From: Neospora caninum Liverpool
Taxonomy: Eukaryota; Apicomplexa; Conoidasida; Eucoccidiorida; Sarcocystidae
Assembly (NCBI RefSeq): GCF_000208865.1
Contig: NC_018398.1
Location: 3,986,812 to 4,050,811 of the forward strand
Reading direction: 5' to 3'
DNA length: 64,000 nucleotides
Below are positions 48,196-61,705 of the stretch, piece after piece (position 1 is the first letter of the stretch; the number at the start of each line of letters is the position of its first letter). The position numbers and the translations under genes were made by a program. The notes beneath the pieces are model-generated. The model was given only the letters and a program-made list of their open reading frames with translations, ran no database searches and was not told where the DNA came from.

Positions 48196-51100
48196 TTTCG
48201 CGGAAAAAGGATGAAAAACTCGGGGAGTCTCTCGGTGGGTCGGTAAGTGGAGGACCTCTCGGTGTATGTGGGTTGGCGCGGCAACAGGAACGTCGCGAGA
48301 CTTCTGCTGTTCAACGGAAGAAACACGGATTCTTGAGGTCCCACGAACGGAAAACCAAAGCTGTCTTCGACCCGAGTTGTGGGGGGGCGAATCAATGGAA
48401 GACAAATGAAGCGGAAAAACGCATCAGAGTCGGGAACCGGCTTTTCACTGCGTGTGTCTGTCTAAAAAGTTTCGCGGTCGCATGTCAATCACCCAGACCG
48501 TTTTCCGACAGAAGGATCCAGAAACCGCAGGCGAAAGGAAAAGCCGTCAAAAGTCGGCGTGTCCCGCAGAAAACACGACAAATAGGCTGTAGGCAAAACG
48601 GGGAAAGTTCGATTCCAACGGTGCCACGCATCACCGCCAAGGTAACCGAAAGGCGTGCAGCGAATTCGCTCAGAGAGGGGCAAAGCTAGTGAATCGGGAC
48701 GGCATGCGACTATTCGTTACCAAGCAAGGGACGGAAAGCAGAGAAAACACACGGGAATGAAAAATTGACGAGTGTGTAGATGCTAAAAGAGGAAAAAGAA
48801 TGACGGTCGTACGAGAGGGCAGGACTCAACAGAAGCGAAACGGGGCTTGAGTCGGTTGGGAAGTCGCGGGCGCTTGAGGGAGGAGAAAAGTTGTATTTGT
48901 TGCGTGTCTCGAGCGTTCTACGAAAGAGACAAGAACTGCCACTAAGAAGCCAATATGGGCAGAGATGACGAAGCGACAAGAGGCGTAGCAAGAGCAATGC
49001 AGAGAATCGAATCTGTTTCACCTGCCGAACGTCAGCGGACAAAACGGAAAAGCGCCTCGCGTGCATGCAGAAAAAATAGCAGTTAAACATGTTTGCATTC
49101 GCGAGCATCAGAGCATTGCAACGGAAAGCGTTAGAATTTGAAGAAAAGAATCAACGGGAGAAATTCGTGTGTCGTCATTCTAAACAGAGGGAGCACTATG
49201 TAGAGGGCGGTTCGTTTCCGGGGTTTCGTTGAGGTTTTGCTGTATACGGCACCGGACTGGCCCAACGGCTGCCAGCGACGACGGCAGGTTCCACAATCCT
49301 CGTGTGCAAGCGCTAGTGGATGACATTGTGAATCAAAGCAAGGCGTTTCCGCTTACAGATAACGTGTTGGGATAGGATGTCTAGCAGATATAATGTCATC
49401 GAAGGGAAGTCCATGTGTCTCTTGCAGGGGCGAGTTACTTTGTTTCCAAAGGACGGCGATTCCAACGCGATGTATTCCGGTTCTTTGAGCAAAGACAGGA
49501 GAACGGCAGATATGTTGTTTATACGAACCAGGTCTACCCCACTGAGGGACGAGTGAAGACTAAATTGTGGTCAACACTCTCGTTAGCCGTGTGTATCCCA
49601 TGATCTCATGTGACAATCTTTGAGCCCCTTCATGGCTGGGAAACTCCACTGGGTCAGTGCTGCCGAATTCCAGCAGTATTGGCTTTAATTTCAGGCCACC
49701 GGTAAGAATTACGACAGAGGCAACGAAAGAAATGGCCTGGTGGACCTCGTCACATATCGTGAACCAGTGATTGAAATCTACGCCCACCGTCCACAGAATA
49801 GGGGCAGCACCCCCCTTACTTTTTGCACGACGGGACCGTACATTATCTACCTGAAGAACATGCCAGATCTCCTCTGTTAATTTGGTTTCAAAGCGACACG
49901 TCCTAAAGGTCTAACCTTGGCTTGACTCTCCAGTTTGACCAACAAAAAACTACTCATTTACGACATTAACTCTCCGGCTGCGATGCGGCACGATATCCCT
50001 ATAGAAAGTCCTCAGCCCGGCGCGACATCTGACAAACGGCTGTTTGTGTGTAAGCATCGCTGTTGTGGCAAATAAAGGCATTTGTTCGAGAATACCCGCA
50101 GAGAGCAAACGGAAACCTGTTGATGTCCTCAATCGAGGGTTACTGAGAGGCCCCGGTCATTACTGTTGGGATTTCGGCATGAACTCTCTCAACTTGTGGA
50201 CGACCCGTCAGTAGCAAAACACAGTCTCATTGTGGATGCCTTGCAACAGGAGATCGGCGCTGTTTAAAGTCCTGTGTATTGTGGGCATCCGTCTCAGTCT
50301 CTTTCACTTCTCGTCCCAGTTTACCGTGTAATCTTGAAGGGATGATGCATGGATATATTTTGTTGAAGGCCCGCAACATATGTCTGAAGACCTCCCCAAA
50401 GAAGCCACGCATGCATTAAAAGGGTATTCGCTGGCCAAGTGCCGAAATTTGGATACGCTGACAACGGGGTAGTTCAACTGAGTCACGATAGAGTGTGTTT
50501 TCCATCGGTGACGTGTGCTCCTTAACGGGAAGAACGCGATATTCTGACTTTCCATAAGGCCTGCGTGCGTAGGCGCATTAGTACTTCTGGCGGCGTTCAA
50601 TGTCGGCTGGCAGAGAGCGTGCTCTGGTATTCTTTCTCAAACCGTTTCCTGAAGCCTAGGAATGCTGCGCGATATTCCCGTTATTTTCTGGCTTTTTTCG
50701 GCCTCCAGTGACGCAAATGGTCCAGTGGAAGCAGGCACTGAGGGCATACGAAACACGCTGCGATACGCCGACCATCGTTCGCAGTTTATGGTACTGCCAG
50801 TCGCGTGACGCCTCGAGCTGCCGTTCACGAGAAGACCGGTCTATGCCTAGGAAGGAAAGCAAGATATCCGCTTGGAAACAAGGGAACGGAAGGGATGCGT
50901 AGGCGTCGACACTACATCTTTTGCAAGATAAACACTGTCAGGCCTTTCAAGCAGCCTAACCGCCGTCATCAGGACTCCGACGACAACTGCAGCAACAGAA
51001 AAAAAGCATTTGTCACGTCTCCCCTAAGACACAAGGAAACTTGGAGAGGCAGAAATTTGTGATTAAATCTGGACAGCAACAGTAATTGAATCGCTTGTGA

Positions 51101-51835
51101 ACACTTTCCCTGTAGCTGTCAACCGTTCGTGGCTTTCGCGAACATTTCGTTTGCGGCTGAACCGTTTTTGTTCGGTTCCGCCACAGAACATGCCAAATAC
51201 AGCAACTCGCGTGAGAACCCACACCCCCGTTTGCGCTGGCTGCACACCTTGTTTGAAGCGCTGTAAATTGGCAATGTCAAGTCCGCACGGGAATGCCTTT
51301 AAAAAATCTCCTTCAGCGTAACATCTCAAATCGTCCTTGAATGAAAGGTTTAACACTTTTGTGGCTGAAGGGGCCTCGTGTGCCTTATGGCCGCCGATAA
51401 CAGCGCATGCTCGGCACTGCGGCAAATTGACCCAAAACACAAATATAGTGCGGTGCCGGGGCTGTGTAATTCCTTTTTCTTCAAAGCTTTCTTGTCTAGC
51501 TACTTCTGTTGAACGGATATGGATACGTTGGCATGCGTATGTCCCTTCCGTCGGCGCCCTCCGGTTTCTTAGCATATGCATTTTCATTTTTCCTCTCACA
51601 GCACCTGTCCGGGGTTGGTGTGTTCGGTGGGCAAGAATCCATTCCGTAATGGCAAACTGAAACGCACCTCGCTCACTACACCGGAAACGGAAACTATAGA
51701 TCCGCTTGAAAAGTGCCGTCACAAAACAGGAACGTGACAGGCCTAGCGAGGTGTCCTTCTGGTGGGCACCTCTGTATTTTCGCGAACACTTTTTATCGTT
51801 CGTGCTTTCTCATTTTGCAAAAACGGCATTTTGCA
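48196..51835. other. Divergent intergenic region, no supported gene
   Basis: About 3.6 kb between the minus-strand epimerase start and the plus-strand PDI-like start. It should hold both promoters. The middle (about 49200-51000) is less GC-rich than the gene regions. The largest open frame (51063-51722, minus, about 219 codons) has no motif or splice partner. Confidence 0.55.
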
Positions 51836-54800
51836 ATGACTAGGCAGCTTAAAGCAGTTGTACTCGCCCTGCCCAGCAGGTCGCGACAACTCTTTGTGAA
51901 TTTTAGTTTTCTGCTAGTAGCATGTTTCATTGGCTGCGTTATTATCACCTTCCATGGCTTGGATATCCGTCCCTCTGGCGAGGCCGGCGCCACGTCCTCA
52001 CCTAGGGTTCTTGGGGCCGAGGCGGCCGTGAAGAGGAAACGTGTGTTACATGCAGTACGTGACCCAGCAACAGGAAAAGTGATTTATCCAGAGAAGAAGT
52101 TTCTTTCAGAGAAGACAAAGACAGCAGCCAGTCCAGCATCGAATGCACCTCCAATACGTCAGTTGGACAAGGCCTCGTTCTCTTCGTTCTTAGACGAACG
52201 TGGTCAGGTTCTCGTTTACTTCTACGGCGACGAAAGGTATTTTCACTGTTCCAAGACACAGAATGCATAACATTTAGACTGTAGATTACAACTCCTTCAA
52301 AGAAAAGAAAAACTGCCGCCATCTTCACCTTCATATCAGCACCAGCAGAGCGCTGATGAGCATGCCATTCAGCCGCCTTCCCCTCTGCTCATGTGTACAG
52401 AGGCTACACGTAACAGCCCCCCCCCCTACCCAGGGGGAAGTATGACCCAGGAAGAAGTTTCCTTTCTGGTTGCAGCACACTAGATAACTGGAAGTGCTAC
52501 ACGAAAGCTATTCCTTGTGGTATCGAGCAGGCAGTCGGAACGCCAATGACGGAATTATAGCATAGATCATCATCCTTCCGTTAGACAGGGACGTCACTGC
52601 CTTCTCAGAGCGAGACTTGCCAAACAGGTGGTTGCCCTCACCGCCCCCTTTTAACGGCAAGGCGCTGTCGTAAGTGTCACTAGGTCTAACTCGACAGGAG
52701 CGCCCGTGTACTCTGCCTTGCTAGTGGTGAGGAACAGCTCAAATTCCTAGCTGTTTTACCCTCGATGGTTTCGCGACATGTGCACGTCCCAGGTGCACGA
52801 AGTGTAAGGCGACTGGCCCTGAAATCGATGACATAAACAGTGGATTGGCGAAGTACTTTTTCTCTACCTCTCTGGCTCAAGTGGATGTGTCGAAGCACCC
52901 GGAGCTGGCGCAAGATCAAGATATCGCGCAAGTTCCTGCCCTCGTTTTCTACGGAGAAGGATCAAAGGGCGTGCCAGAGCAGTACCGCGGCAAGCTGAGG
53001 GCTAACCGAGTCTTCGACTGGGTACGCAGTGTGAAGTGAAAGTCGCCCAAGGATGCTGCCACTGTGAATGTGGTCTATTGCGTGTCTCTTCCTGTACCGC
53101 CTATCCCCAATGTTTCCTTGAGGCCTTTGTGTGACTGAGCCCACCTCCCTTTTGGCGCTACGCACGGTCTGCAACAGGGGAGGCCACTGCAGCGCTCCAT
53201 CGGCCACAGGGAAGCCTCTGGCCATTGGGTGTGACCGTCGAAAAAAGCTTCCTGGGTTTTGATCTGGGACTCTCGAGCGATTCATCATTTTTGCTTCTCC
53301 TGCGAACGCAGCGAATAGAAGCAGATCCGCTGTGGCTGTCGATAGCACGCATGATTCAGGCAGATAGGGCCAACTAAAAAGACGGGCTGATACGAAGCGT
53401 GCCAACTTGGTTTCAAACCCCGAGTCGACAGTCGAATGATGGGGTTTTGAGTTGTTCCCTCCTTCTGGTGACGTGAATAGTGAAGGAACTGTGGGTTGAA
53501 TGTTTCCTTTGTCACTGGCCATTAGCTGAGGCGGCAAGATGGATCATTCTACAGAGATCTGGTGGTCGTGCGTCGCCACCAGAAAGCCCCGATGTCAGTA
53601 GAAGATGAAGAGAGGATTCTTAAAAAGGCAGCGGCGAATTCGCCCTTCACGACCGTGATCGCATACACTGTGCCAGGCAGTCCGAAGGACAAACTGATCA
53701 AGGATATCGCCCATGAAGGAGACGCGATGCGTGGAACCCTCTTCCACTTCATACCCGTAACGGATTTCAGAAAGAGCAAGATCGAGATCTACAAAGCAAA
53801 GCTCGTAAGGTGCCGCAAAGGGCCAGGCTCATGCCCATGCCGGCGTCCCGCCCTACGCGTTCAGAACTGGGGCTGGATGCATTGTTAGAAGGCCTCCAGT
53901 GTCCTGATACGTGGATGGAGGCGGAGCGGTAGGCCGGGGTGAAAGGTGAAAATACGACTGCTTTTCTCGTTTGAACGCGGCTCGCGGTCTCCATCTGGGT
54001 GTGTACCTCCTCCAGCCTTACGATCTATATGAAGACGAAGACATAATCGACTACGCCGCACAAAAGTGGTCCAAAAACGAGATCAAACGGAGCATCTACA
54101 CGGCATTCGACAGGATAATCTACCCCGACACCGACGAGTGTGAGCGCAAACTGGGTTTGACTTGGCAATCACCCCTCTCGGGGTTTGGAAAACTAGTAGC
54201 GTCGTTTCCGTTGCCCTTCTAGAATCTGTCAGACTGAATCGACAAGCTCAGCGGCATTTCACGAATGCTTTTTCTCCATCGCTTCTCACAACTCGTAGTC
54301 CGAAACCTGTATTGGTGAGTGGCGATTTTTGGAATAACAATATCAATCCTCTCTTGTAGGTGCGCCGCGGCTGCATTCCGGCCCCTGGGCATGAGAGGGT
54401 CTTCGGCACCGTAGGAGGCTGAGCCAGACTCTCCTGCTATGCAGAGTAAAGAATGTGCTCATTTAGTGACTCTCAACGAGATGATCTGAAATCTGGGGTA
54501 AAAACGGGAGACAGATTCGTTGGGCGCCTGAAACACGAGAGAGAAAAGCGTTTGTCTAAATATCTGTTGACACGTCGGCGCTGTTCTCTCAGCGTCTATC
54601 CTGGGTTAACGCAGTCGTGTTCCTTTTTCAGATGTCGACAATCTCGCAAAGACAAAAGCCCTTGCGACGATTCTGTACGATGCGACGACGAGCGACTACC
54701 AGGAGTATGTGGACGTGCTGCTCCAGCATGCGCGCGACATGAAAGACAAAGTGAGTTCTCGCATCGGGTGTTTCCGAAATCCGTGACACTGCGGGGTGAC

Positions 54801-57800
54801 GAATCAATGTTTTGTTCTTTGGCATACCTGCAGAAACAGGTACGATTGTCCATGTACAAGGGCACCAGGGACTGTGTCTTGGGGGGTTCTTGTGTATACC
54901 CTTTCCTTGGTGATCCCATTCGGTGCTGTCAAGGCTGCTGAACTCTGACACGCACGGCCTCACAGCCTGCAGAAAAGGCGATTCCCAGGAGGTGGAAGAG
55001 CTTGCAGTCAGCGAGGCTGAAACGGTTCTTCCGATCGTGATGTAGAGAAGCAGGCGAAAGTGGCAATGTGGTGCGTACGTGTCTGTTCCCCTGCGTTCCG
55101 AAAATGTTCTAGTTGGTGTTCACGTTCGCGAATCAGCGCGACTCAAAGGAGATGCTGCAGTTCATGGGTTTCGACTCGGGCTGGCCCACGCTCATGATCA
55201 CGGAGACTGCGGAGCAGGGCCGGAAAAATGTGCTGAAGGCAGGAAGTTACACTTTTTCCGCGGGCCCCAAAAAGTTCGTCCTCAAAGGACCCTTCAACTG
55301 GGGAGCGTTCGAGTAAGTCGGGGCAAGCACAGGAGAAAAAGCAAAGAAACGGCGATTTTTGACAAGCACCGGCAGGTCTGTGCTTTAAAACTACTTCACG
55401 CAGTCTCGTTGACACGCCCTATGTGTGGCTAAGCGTGGACCTCCGCACGATTTCAAAGCACACGTAGAGGAGCAAGACCGCTGTAAGCCTCTCGAGGCAA
55501 ACCAGCAAAGCTTCGGATCCAACTGTCCATGCCGCGAACCCGCGTGGCCTGCTTTCGGGTTCAAATGCCCCCAGGAAACGCAGTGGATACACCGGGATGC
55601 AGAAACCCAGTCCCTGTCCTGAACGAACGCCCGCTTTCCTGTGCAGTCAATTCTTCAAAAACTTCGCAAACAAGAGACTACCTGCGGCTTTCCGATCGAA
55701 CTTGCCTCCCGTGCGCTCGGCTGAGCACGAAGAAGCTGCAATTCAGGACATGTGCCATTACAGCCTGAAGACTGCGCTGCGCGGTCTCGGCAAGTGGATC
55801 TTTGTACTCTATTACGACGAGAAAGGGTCAGGGGTTCTTTAAATTTGGCTCCACACTTCAGTCACTGTTGTGTCCCCTCGAAAGCTGGACCTGTTAGCTC
55901 CGGAATTTCCGAAAGTCAACAGGGGACGCCCACTTAGGCCTGAAAAAGCAAACGTGACAACACTCCGACGGTTAAAGAATCCGAGGCTTCCGTTTTACGT
56001 GCACGTAGACCACGAATTGTCCTGGTTGTTTAAACAACAACCTTTTCTTCTATTCTTCACACCCGCCTGCACAGGTGACAGAGACGATGTGATGCCTGGG
56101 GAGTGTCACGAATGTGGAGGCGCCTGTCGTTTATCCAAACATATTTGTCTGGGTCTGGCGGGTCTCGAGACGGCCTGTTCCAATGGCTACTGAGTGTGTA
56201 AACGCCGTGACCTCGTTTGGGTTCATTCCTGTGGCGTCTAAGCACCCCTACAAGTCAATTTGCCTAGACGGGGGTATGTTTCCGTCCGACTGTGTGCAAA
56301 GATACACGTCGATATAACTTACCTTCTCACGCACCTCTCTTATATACACATGCACAAATGACAGAGGAAGAACTTGGACGTTCCTCTGGAATACTCTCCA
56401 CGGTCGCGTTCGAAAGCGACAGGAGGGCAAGACAACTCTGTGGAAACAAGTTGAATCTCTGTCTGTACCTCCAGATGCTCTGCCTGCGCAGAGGCAATGA
56501 AGGTGTTTGTGACTGTAGGGAAGCGCGTGAAAAAGTGGACAGTGGTAGGTCTTTCGGGTAGACCGGCAGCAGAGAAAAACGGCAGTAGCCAGTGCGCCCT
56601 CCACCCCCGTGAAAGCTGACTGTCGCCATTCGGATGGTGACCTATGGGGTCCGGTTTCTTATATTGCCGGTGACACACCGTGACTGAAGACCTGTCCTTC
56701 GCAGCCCAAAATCGGTCTCCGGTCTGCAGTGAACCCTCCGCAGATCGCTGGTGGCACGTTGAGCCTCGCTGCGTTATTCTCCGATGTTGTCCGAAAGCTG
56801 CGTGCGCGCACCTCAGAGAGGCGTGCATGTCTACAAGTCTTCGGGAATGCTCCACGACACGTAAAATCAAAAACGAAAGGGCCTTCTCGGTTGTGGGTCC
56901 ACACCACGTGACTTTTTATCCGTGTGCGTCTCCATATGGGCAGAAGGATGTCATGGTGGCGAGATATCCCTCGGATTTAAATGACCCAATCGACCCTGCC
57001 GCTACCCTCCCACGGCCCATGCTCATTGCCTATCCTCCAGGTGAGCAGACAACTAGTAAGCCGTTTGCTGCTCTTGCAGAGCATCCCTTGAGGTACAGCG
57101 TCTCAGATATGGTGCGAAACTTGCCTTTCGGGCACCGCTTCTTTGGGGCAGTCGAGGATTACCTCGTTCGCTCCACCTTCGCGGGGGCCATGGTACTGCT
57201 CTGTGGCAACTGGTCAACACATTTCTTTTTCATACCCGCGTCTGGACCCTGCCTTGAAACCTTATACAGTGGGATGTTTGTATTACACAGAATAACAATA
57301 TGTCTCTAGATCTACAGACCTTCCCGGGAATTTACAAAAACAAAAGGATAGGGCGCCCCCGCATTGTTCCCGCGCGGGAGCATGCAGAGGCAGCAAACCA
57401 TACCCATTCTGTGGCAAGTTCCGTTTCTGTGATCCACTGAAAAGTCAGAGATGGGGACACCCCACTGGACGTCTTGCGATGGATTAAGGAGTTCAAGCTC
57501 CGTTTTTCCGCCATTCCTCGGATCTTTCCTCTCGATCCCATTTTTTTAATTGTCGGTAACTATGGGGTCAAAGACACGATCGACGCTGACGAGGAGACAC
57601 CTATTTGCCAATAGTACAGAATAAGCGAGTCAGAGTGAAGACGGATCTCGTGCTTGTTTCAACAAGCTGCTGAACAGATGCATTTTGTCCGTTTTTTGTC
57701 TTTGTTTCTTGCGCAGACGGGGACAAGCTGGAAAAACATATTGTGTATGAGGGAGAATTCGTTGAAGAACTGGTTATTGAGTTCATGAAGGGAGAAATCC

Positions 57801-57829
57801 GCAAAAGATGGAAGCGCGCTGAGCTCTGA
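51836..57829 (+). CDS. Membrane-anchored PDI-like thioredoxin-domain protein (ten exons)
   Basis: Proposed exons: 51836-52236, 52793-53021, 53526-53804, 54016-54139, 54632-54750, 55113-55312, 55647-55833, 56705-56860, 56944-57040 and 57717-57829; 634 aa, phases matching throughout. The N-terminal helix FSFLLVACFIGCVIITF (about 23-40) is a signal anchor. Thioredoxin domain 1 has VLVYFYGDE-R-CTKC with the active site split by intron 1, the cis-Pro region QVPALVFYG and YRGKLRANRVFDW. Exons 3-6 look like redox-inactive b/b' domains. A second a-type domain begins WIFVLYYDEK; its active-site position reads GSGP, followed by ALFSDVVRKL, MVARYPSD, LPRPMLIAYP and HIVYEGEFVEELVIEFM. The C-terminus is KRAEL, which may or may not work as ER retention. 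The role is probably disulfide or folding chemistry in the secretory pathway. The exon 7 donor and the 83-nt intron 8 are the weakest points. Confidence 0.8.
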
Positions 57830-60800
57830 TGCTGCAAAACATTTCGATGTTCTACACATCATCTCAACTTCCACAAGTCTCACCTGTTTCGAAGCACGGC
57901 TATCGCCTGGAACAAAAACGATGGGCCTCTCCTCTGTGTCTAGATTGTAATCAGTCCGAACTCCGTTGACAAACGGATTGCCTTTGCCCACTCTGTTCTT
58001 TTGGATCTCACAATTCGTTCTCTAAACTCTCTCTGCTGTGGCCTCTTCGAGCTCCAGTCTCCGAATGTGGTGCACGCACGAGTCTGCCCGGTAAGGCTGA
58101 GGTTTGCTGGGTTCCACCGTGTTTCTTGTCGCATTTCTAAAAACATACACCCGGTTAACGCGTTTTGGATGGTGATGAACACCTGCAACTGCTTCCACCT
58201 GAGAGCGGTCCGTAGCGTCTTCTAGATCTGCTCTCTAGACACTCACGATTTCCTCTTCTCGCCGCCTCCGTATGCAGCCTTTTGTCTTTGCTATTTGATG
58301 TGCCGCTGCTGGCCTTTGGCCCAGCGACTAGCTGGCTTTATCCGCGCAGTCCCTCATCACTGCCAAAAAAAAGCACAGCGGTCACGCAATGCCGCTCTTC
58401 TTTTACAACAGTAGCCGTGTAGGCGATCGACGCGATGCACGTTCCACTGACAGACCCAAGAGGGTTGAGGAGGCTAGCGGAAACGGGAAGGGCGGGGCCG
58501 CTCGAGTTCCCTCTCAGGAGAAACGAACGTAGAAAGGCTAGTGAGGAGGTAAAAACTATATCTTTACATTTGCTCGAACACTTGCACTGAAATCCAACCG
58601 AGCCACGTGGTGCACTAGGGACTATTGGAAGGTCTTAAATTGCTGGCAAGGGCCAGCTAAAGTTTGTCTCCTTGGAAGTAGCCGGGGCGCGTGTGCTGTG
58701 TCGTGCACTCTTCTCTGTCGAACCACACGTCCGGGAAGGGACTACCCCCGAGTCTTCTGCATGATTCATGTGGAAAAAACAAAATCAGAGGCCGCCGTAA
58801 GATGAGCTCTTTGCGTGGGAGCGGACGTGATGCGGTCTACATAGATTTAAACGACGGTACTAACAATATGCCGGGATAGTCCACAGATGCCCCCCAAAAC
58901 ACAACGGGAAAATCGGTTCGTGCCTACACTGCGTGTGCTCCCACACAAATAAGGCAACAACCACGGCAGCATATCTCCGCGCAATAGAAGCCTTCACTTG
59001 TAGAGACAAACAAACCGCCAGCGATAGCTGCTAGTAAGGAGTACGCGAGCTTCTTTATTTGGCAGCAATAGGGGATATTTAAGCGGGTAAATGTGATGCC
59101 GTGAAAACGTTTCATCAAAAGCTGTTCTCCGCTTTGGTTGGGAAAAAGGCATCCCTCTTGAAAACATACGTCCTATCTAAACGATTGCCAAATTCCTTTA
59201 GTCTGTCATCACCCTCCTCCTCAACACATCAACTACGCAGCAGGTATTTCGACACCGCATTCGCTGTAGGTTTCGTCGTTCGCTGGGGAACTCACTTGGT
59301 TATCGGCTTTACCGATGGGTATGTTTCCGAAAACGACCAAGGAAATCCACACTCTTTGGTGGCCGCTTACAAGGGAAAGATCAATAGTACGGCGTATTTC
59401 GGGCTGTGAGGCCTGGTCAGCGAAAATAGTGCGTCTTGTGGCAGGGGAACCCGTGACCCTAGGCCACCGGGTCACAACGCGCTATTGTAGTGTTTTTTTA
59501 CACACGCAAGTTCTTCTTGGGGTACATGTCGCTTTAGCAAGAGAAGCCAAGTTACGATATCGCGAGACGCCAAACAGCGTGAATTCTTTTTCGTCCAACA
59601 CAACAATCTATCGCGTGCCGTATGCCATCCATGCCTGGCGCGGGTGTCGTGGGACGACGTGGAACTTACTGCGACAATTACCTGCCTCGAGATCCTGTTG
59701 ACTCGTCACGAAAAGTGTGGTCGGTAGAACGAAGTTCATATAAATCGAGGCACAGCAATTCTACGCAATCTTGCAGGGTTGACAGTACACAGCGGCAAGC
59801 TGTCGTCACGAGGGTGGGCTACCGAAGCCCCCGAAGACCTCAGAATTGCGTGCGGATAGAGTGAAGGATGATATCCGAAACAATACACGCTTTGCAAACG
59901 GACTGTAACGACATTATTGATTTCCCTGCCTGGAAAAATAACCAGGTTCCCAAAAACTCTCCAGCGTGGCCGGTGGGATTTCTGGCCCGGGATCTCTTGT
60001 ATATTGGCGTCCACCGAGAGTATACTCGGCAGGCCCCAGCTGATTGTGTGCGGAATTTCTCGTCGACATGATAGATCAATCATTTTCTTGCACTTCACCA
60101 CGGACAGAAAAGAAGTGGGGGCTGCCGCTCCCGATGGATGAAAGGTCGATCCCAGCACGGCTGTCTCTATGCGTACTCAGACGCACTGGGCGCAAAAGCA
60201 CACTGCCCGAGCGGCTAGAGGCTTACGGTGTCGAACATGCAAGCACTAACATGGTTCGGGCGGTGCCCGTGAAAACGCGTCGCCCGGGGCTGTCGCGCAT
60301 CGAACGAAAAGCGGGCCCCGATGGTCCCCTGGTAGCCTAGAGGCTATGGCAAACGAGAAAAACTGCCTTCGACCGTCTCTTTCGACGAAGGGAACTTCTA
60401 GTTTCAGTTTCACGTGCTCTGGGTTTTCGCCATACAATTTGCACTGGCAATGGCCTGTACACCCTTTTAGGGGATGTACCACAGCACTCGACGCCGCACC
60501 TTCGATGCTGGAAAGGAGGCGGGATCCCGACAGGGTCGAGGGTAGACAGTTTTGACCGCCTGTCCAAGTGGACGCTGGCCGCATGTTCCATGGATGTGGA
60601 AGTCGTCAGCAGCTAGTATACGCAGGCGCTTCTTTTTCTCGGTTTTCTCACGTCCTTTTCATCGCTGTTCGCCTTTCATCAGGCACGCAAAGTTGACGGG
60701 TACCGCGTTTTCCCTCGTCTCCCCCGGTTGGCCACGCGACTGTACAGGGTTCTGTCGTTACCCCCGCCAGCGATCTGTGACGGTGTTCTTGCACAGAAAA

Positions 60801-61705
60801 CCACATAGCGCTTCGAGTATGACACCTTGAGTTCTACGCCATTGTCTGTTTTACGGTCTATTGTTATCCCTGGTGCCATCGTTTTCTCCCCTCACCTTGC
60901 TTTCGCATCATTTGTACTCCTCTCGCGGCGGCCCCCCCGGGTACGACGTTTCCAGCGCAAGGCCGCTGACTCCGCTCCTCTACCAACTACGGGGCAAGTC
61001 TGAGTTGCTTTCGTCTCCTGCGGCCTACCAGAAAAAAAGGAACGCCGAAGCGTTCGGATATCGCAAAATACCGATCCCTTGTCTTGTAGTCCTCGGGCAT
61101 CCGTCCCTACCCTACTCACGTCCGCATGTACAACTGACTGATGCCTCACGGCACCGAGATGGTAGCGCAGCGCCGGCACGACCTCCCCTTCGAAAAATAA
61201 GCGGGAGACGACCAGGACAACGCCAGCACGATCCATGCGAAGCTGGAATAAAGCCCTTCTGGAACCAAGTCCTGGCGCCGCGCGTTTTCACGTTCAGTAT
61301 GCAAGGTACCGTATCGGTGCACCTTTCACGACACTGGCACCTGATGACGCGTCCTCGTTGAGCGCGACGTTTTGCGAAAGTGAATAGCCCCTTGCGGTGA
61401 CATTGGAACAAAGGAGAACGGCCCTGTCTCGTGAAGAGACGATTGGTTTCTGACAGGCTACAGTTGAGGGCTGATTCCTTCGACGAACACTGGGACTGCT
61501 TCGCGTGAATCGGCAAGGCCAGGCGGACGGGTGTGCTCACTCTGTCGTGGCCACCTTTCAGCACCTTTCCCACGAGCGTGTAGACGACTTCGGGTGTAAA
61601 CCTGGACTCGGATATTCTGGGTGTATCCGGGCAGGAGGCATGACAAGTGGAAGCCGAAAGGATTGGTGCCGTCACTCGCCCTCGACATGGTGGCCTGACG
61701 CGAGT
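57830..61705. other. Intergenic spacer, no supported gene
   Basis: About 3.9 kb between the PDI-like stop and the start of the secreted repeat protein, both on the plus strand. It should contain a 3' UTR and a promoter. Open frames of up to about 200 codons (for example 59101-59409 plus, 60861-61361 plus, 61112-61717 minus) have no recognised motif, signal peptide or in-phase splice partners. Confidence 0.5.

Noticed and set aside
48600..48640. Second B-box-like sequence AGTTCGATTCC
   Set aside because: The flanks do not pair as a T-stem and no A-box lies at the right distance, so no tRNA was called.
51063..51722. 219-codon minus-strand frame in the epimerase/PDI-like spacer
   Set aside because: No domain, signal peptide, start context or conserved motif. 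Length alone is not persuasive.
55870..56193. Possible additional PDI-like exon (frame with LLFFTPAC, then CHEC)
   Set aside because: The CT-rich stretch before 56074 looks like an intron acceptor, but no phase-compatible donor follows exon 7 for it. Direct joining to 56705 keeps the thioredoxin fold order.
59101..59409. 102-codon plus-strand frame with a hydrophobic patch
   Set aside because: No recognised family, no neighbouring in-phase exon and ordinary spacer composition. Kept as unannotated.
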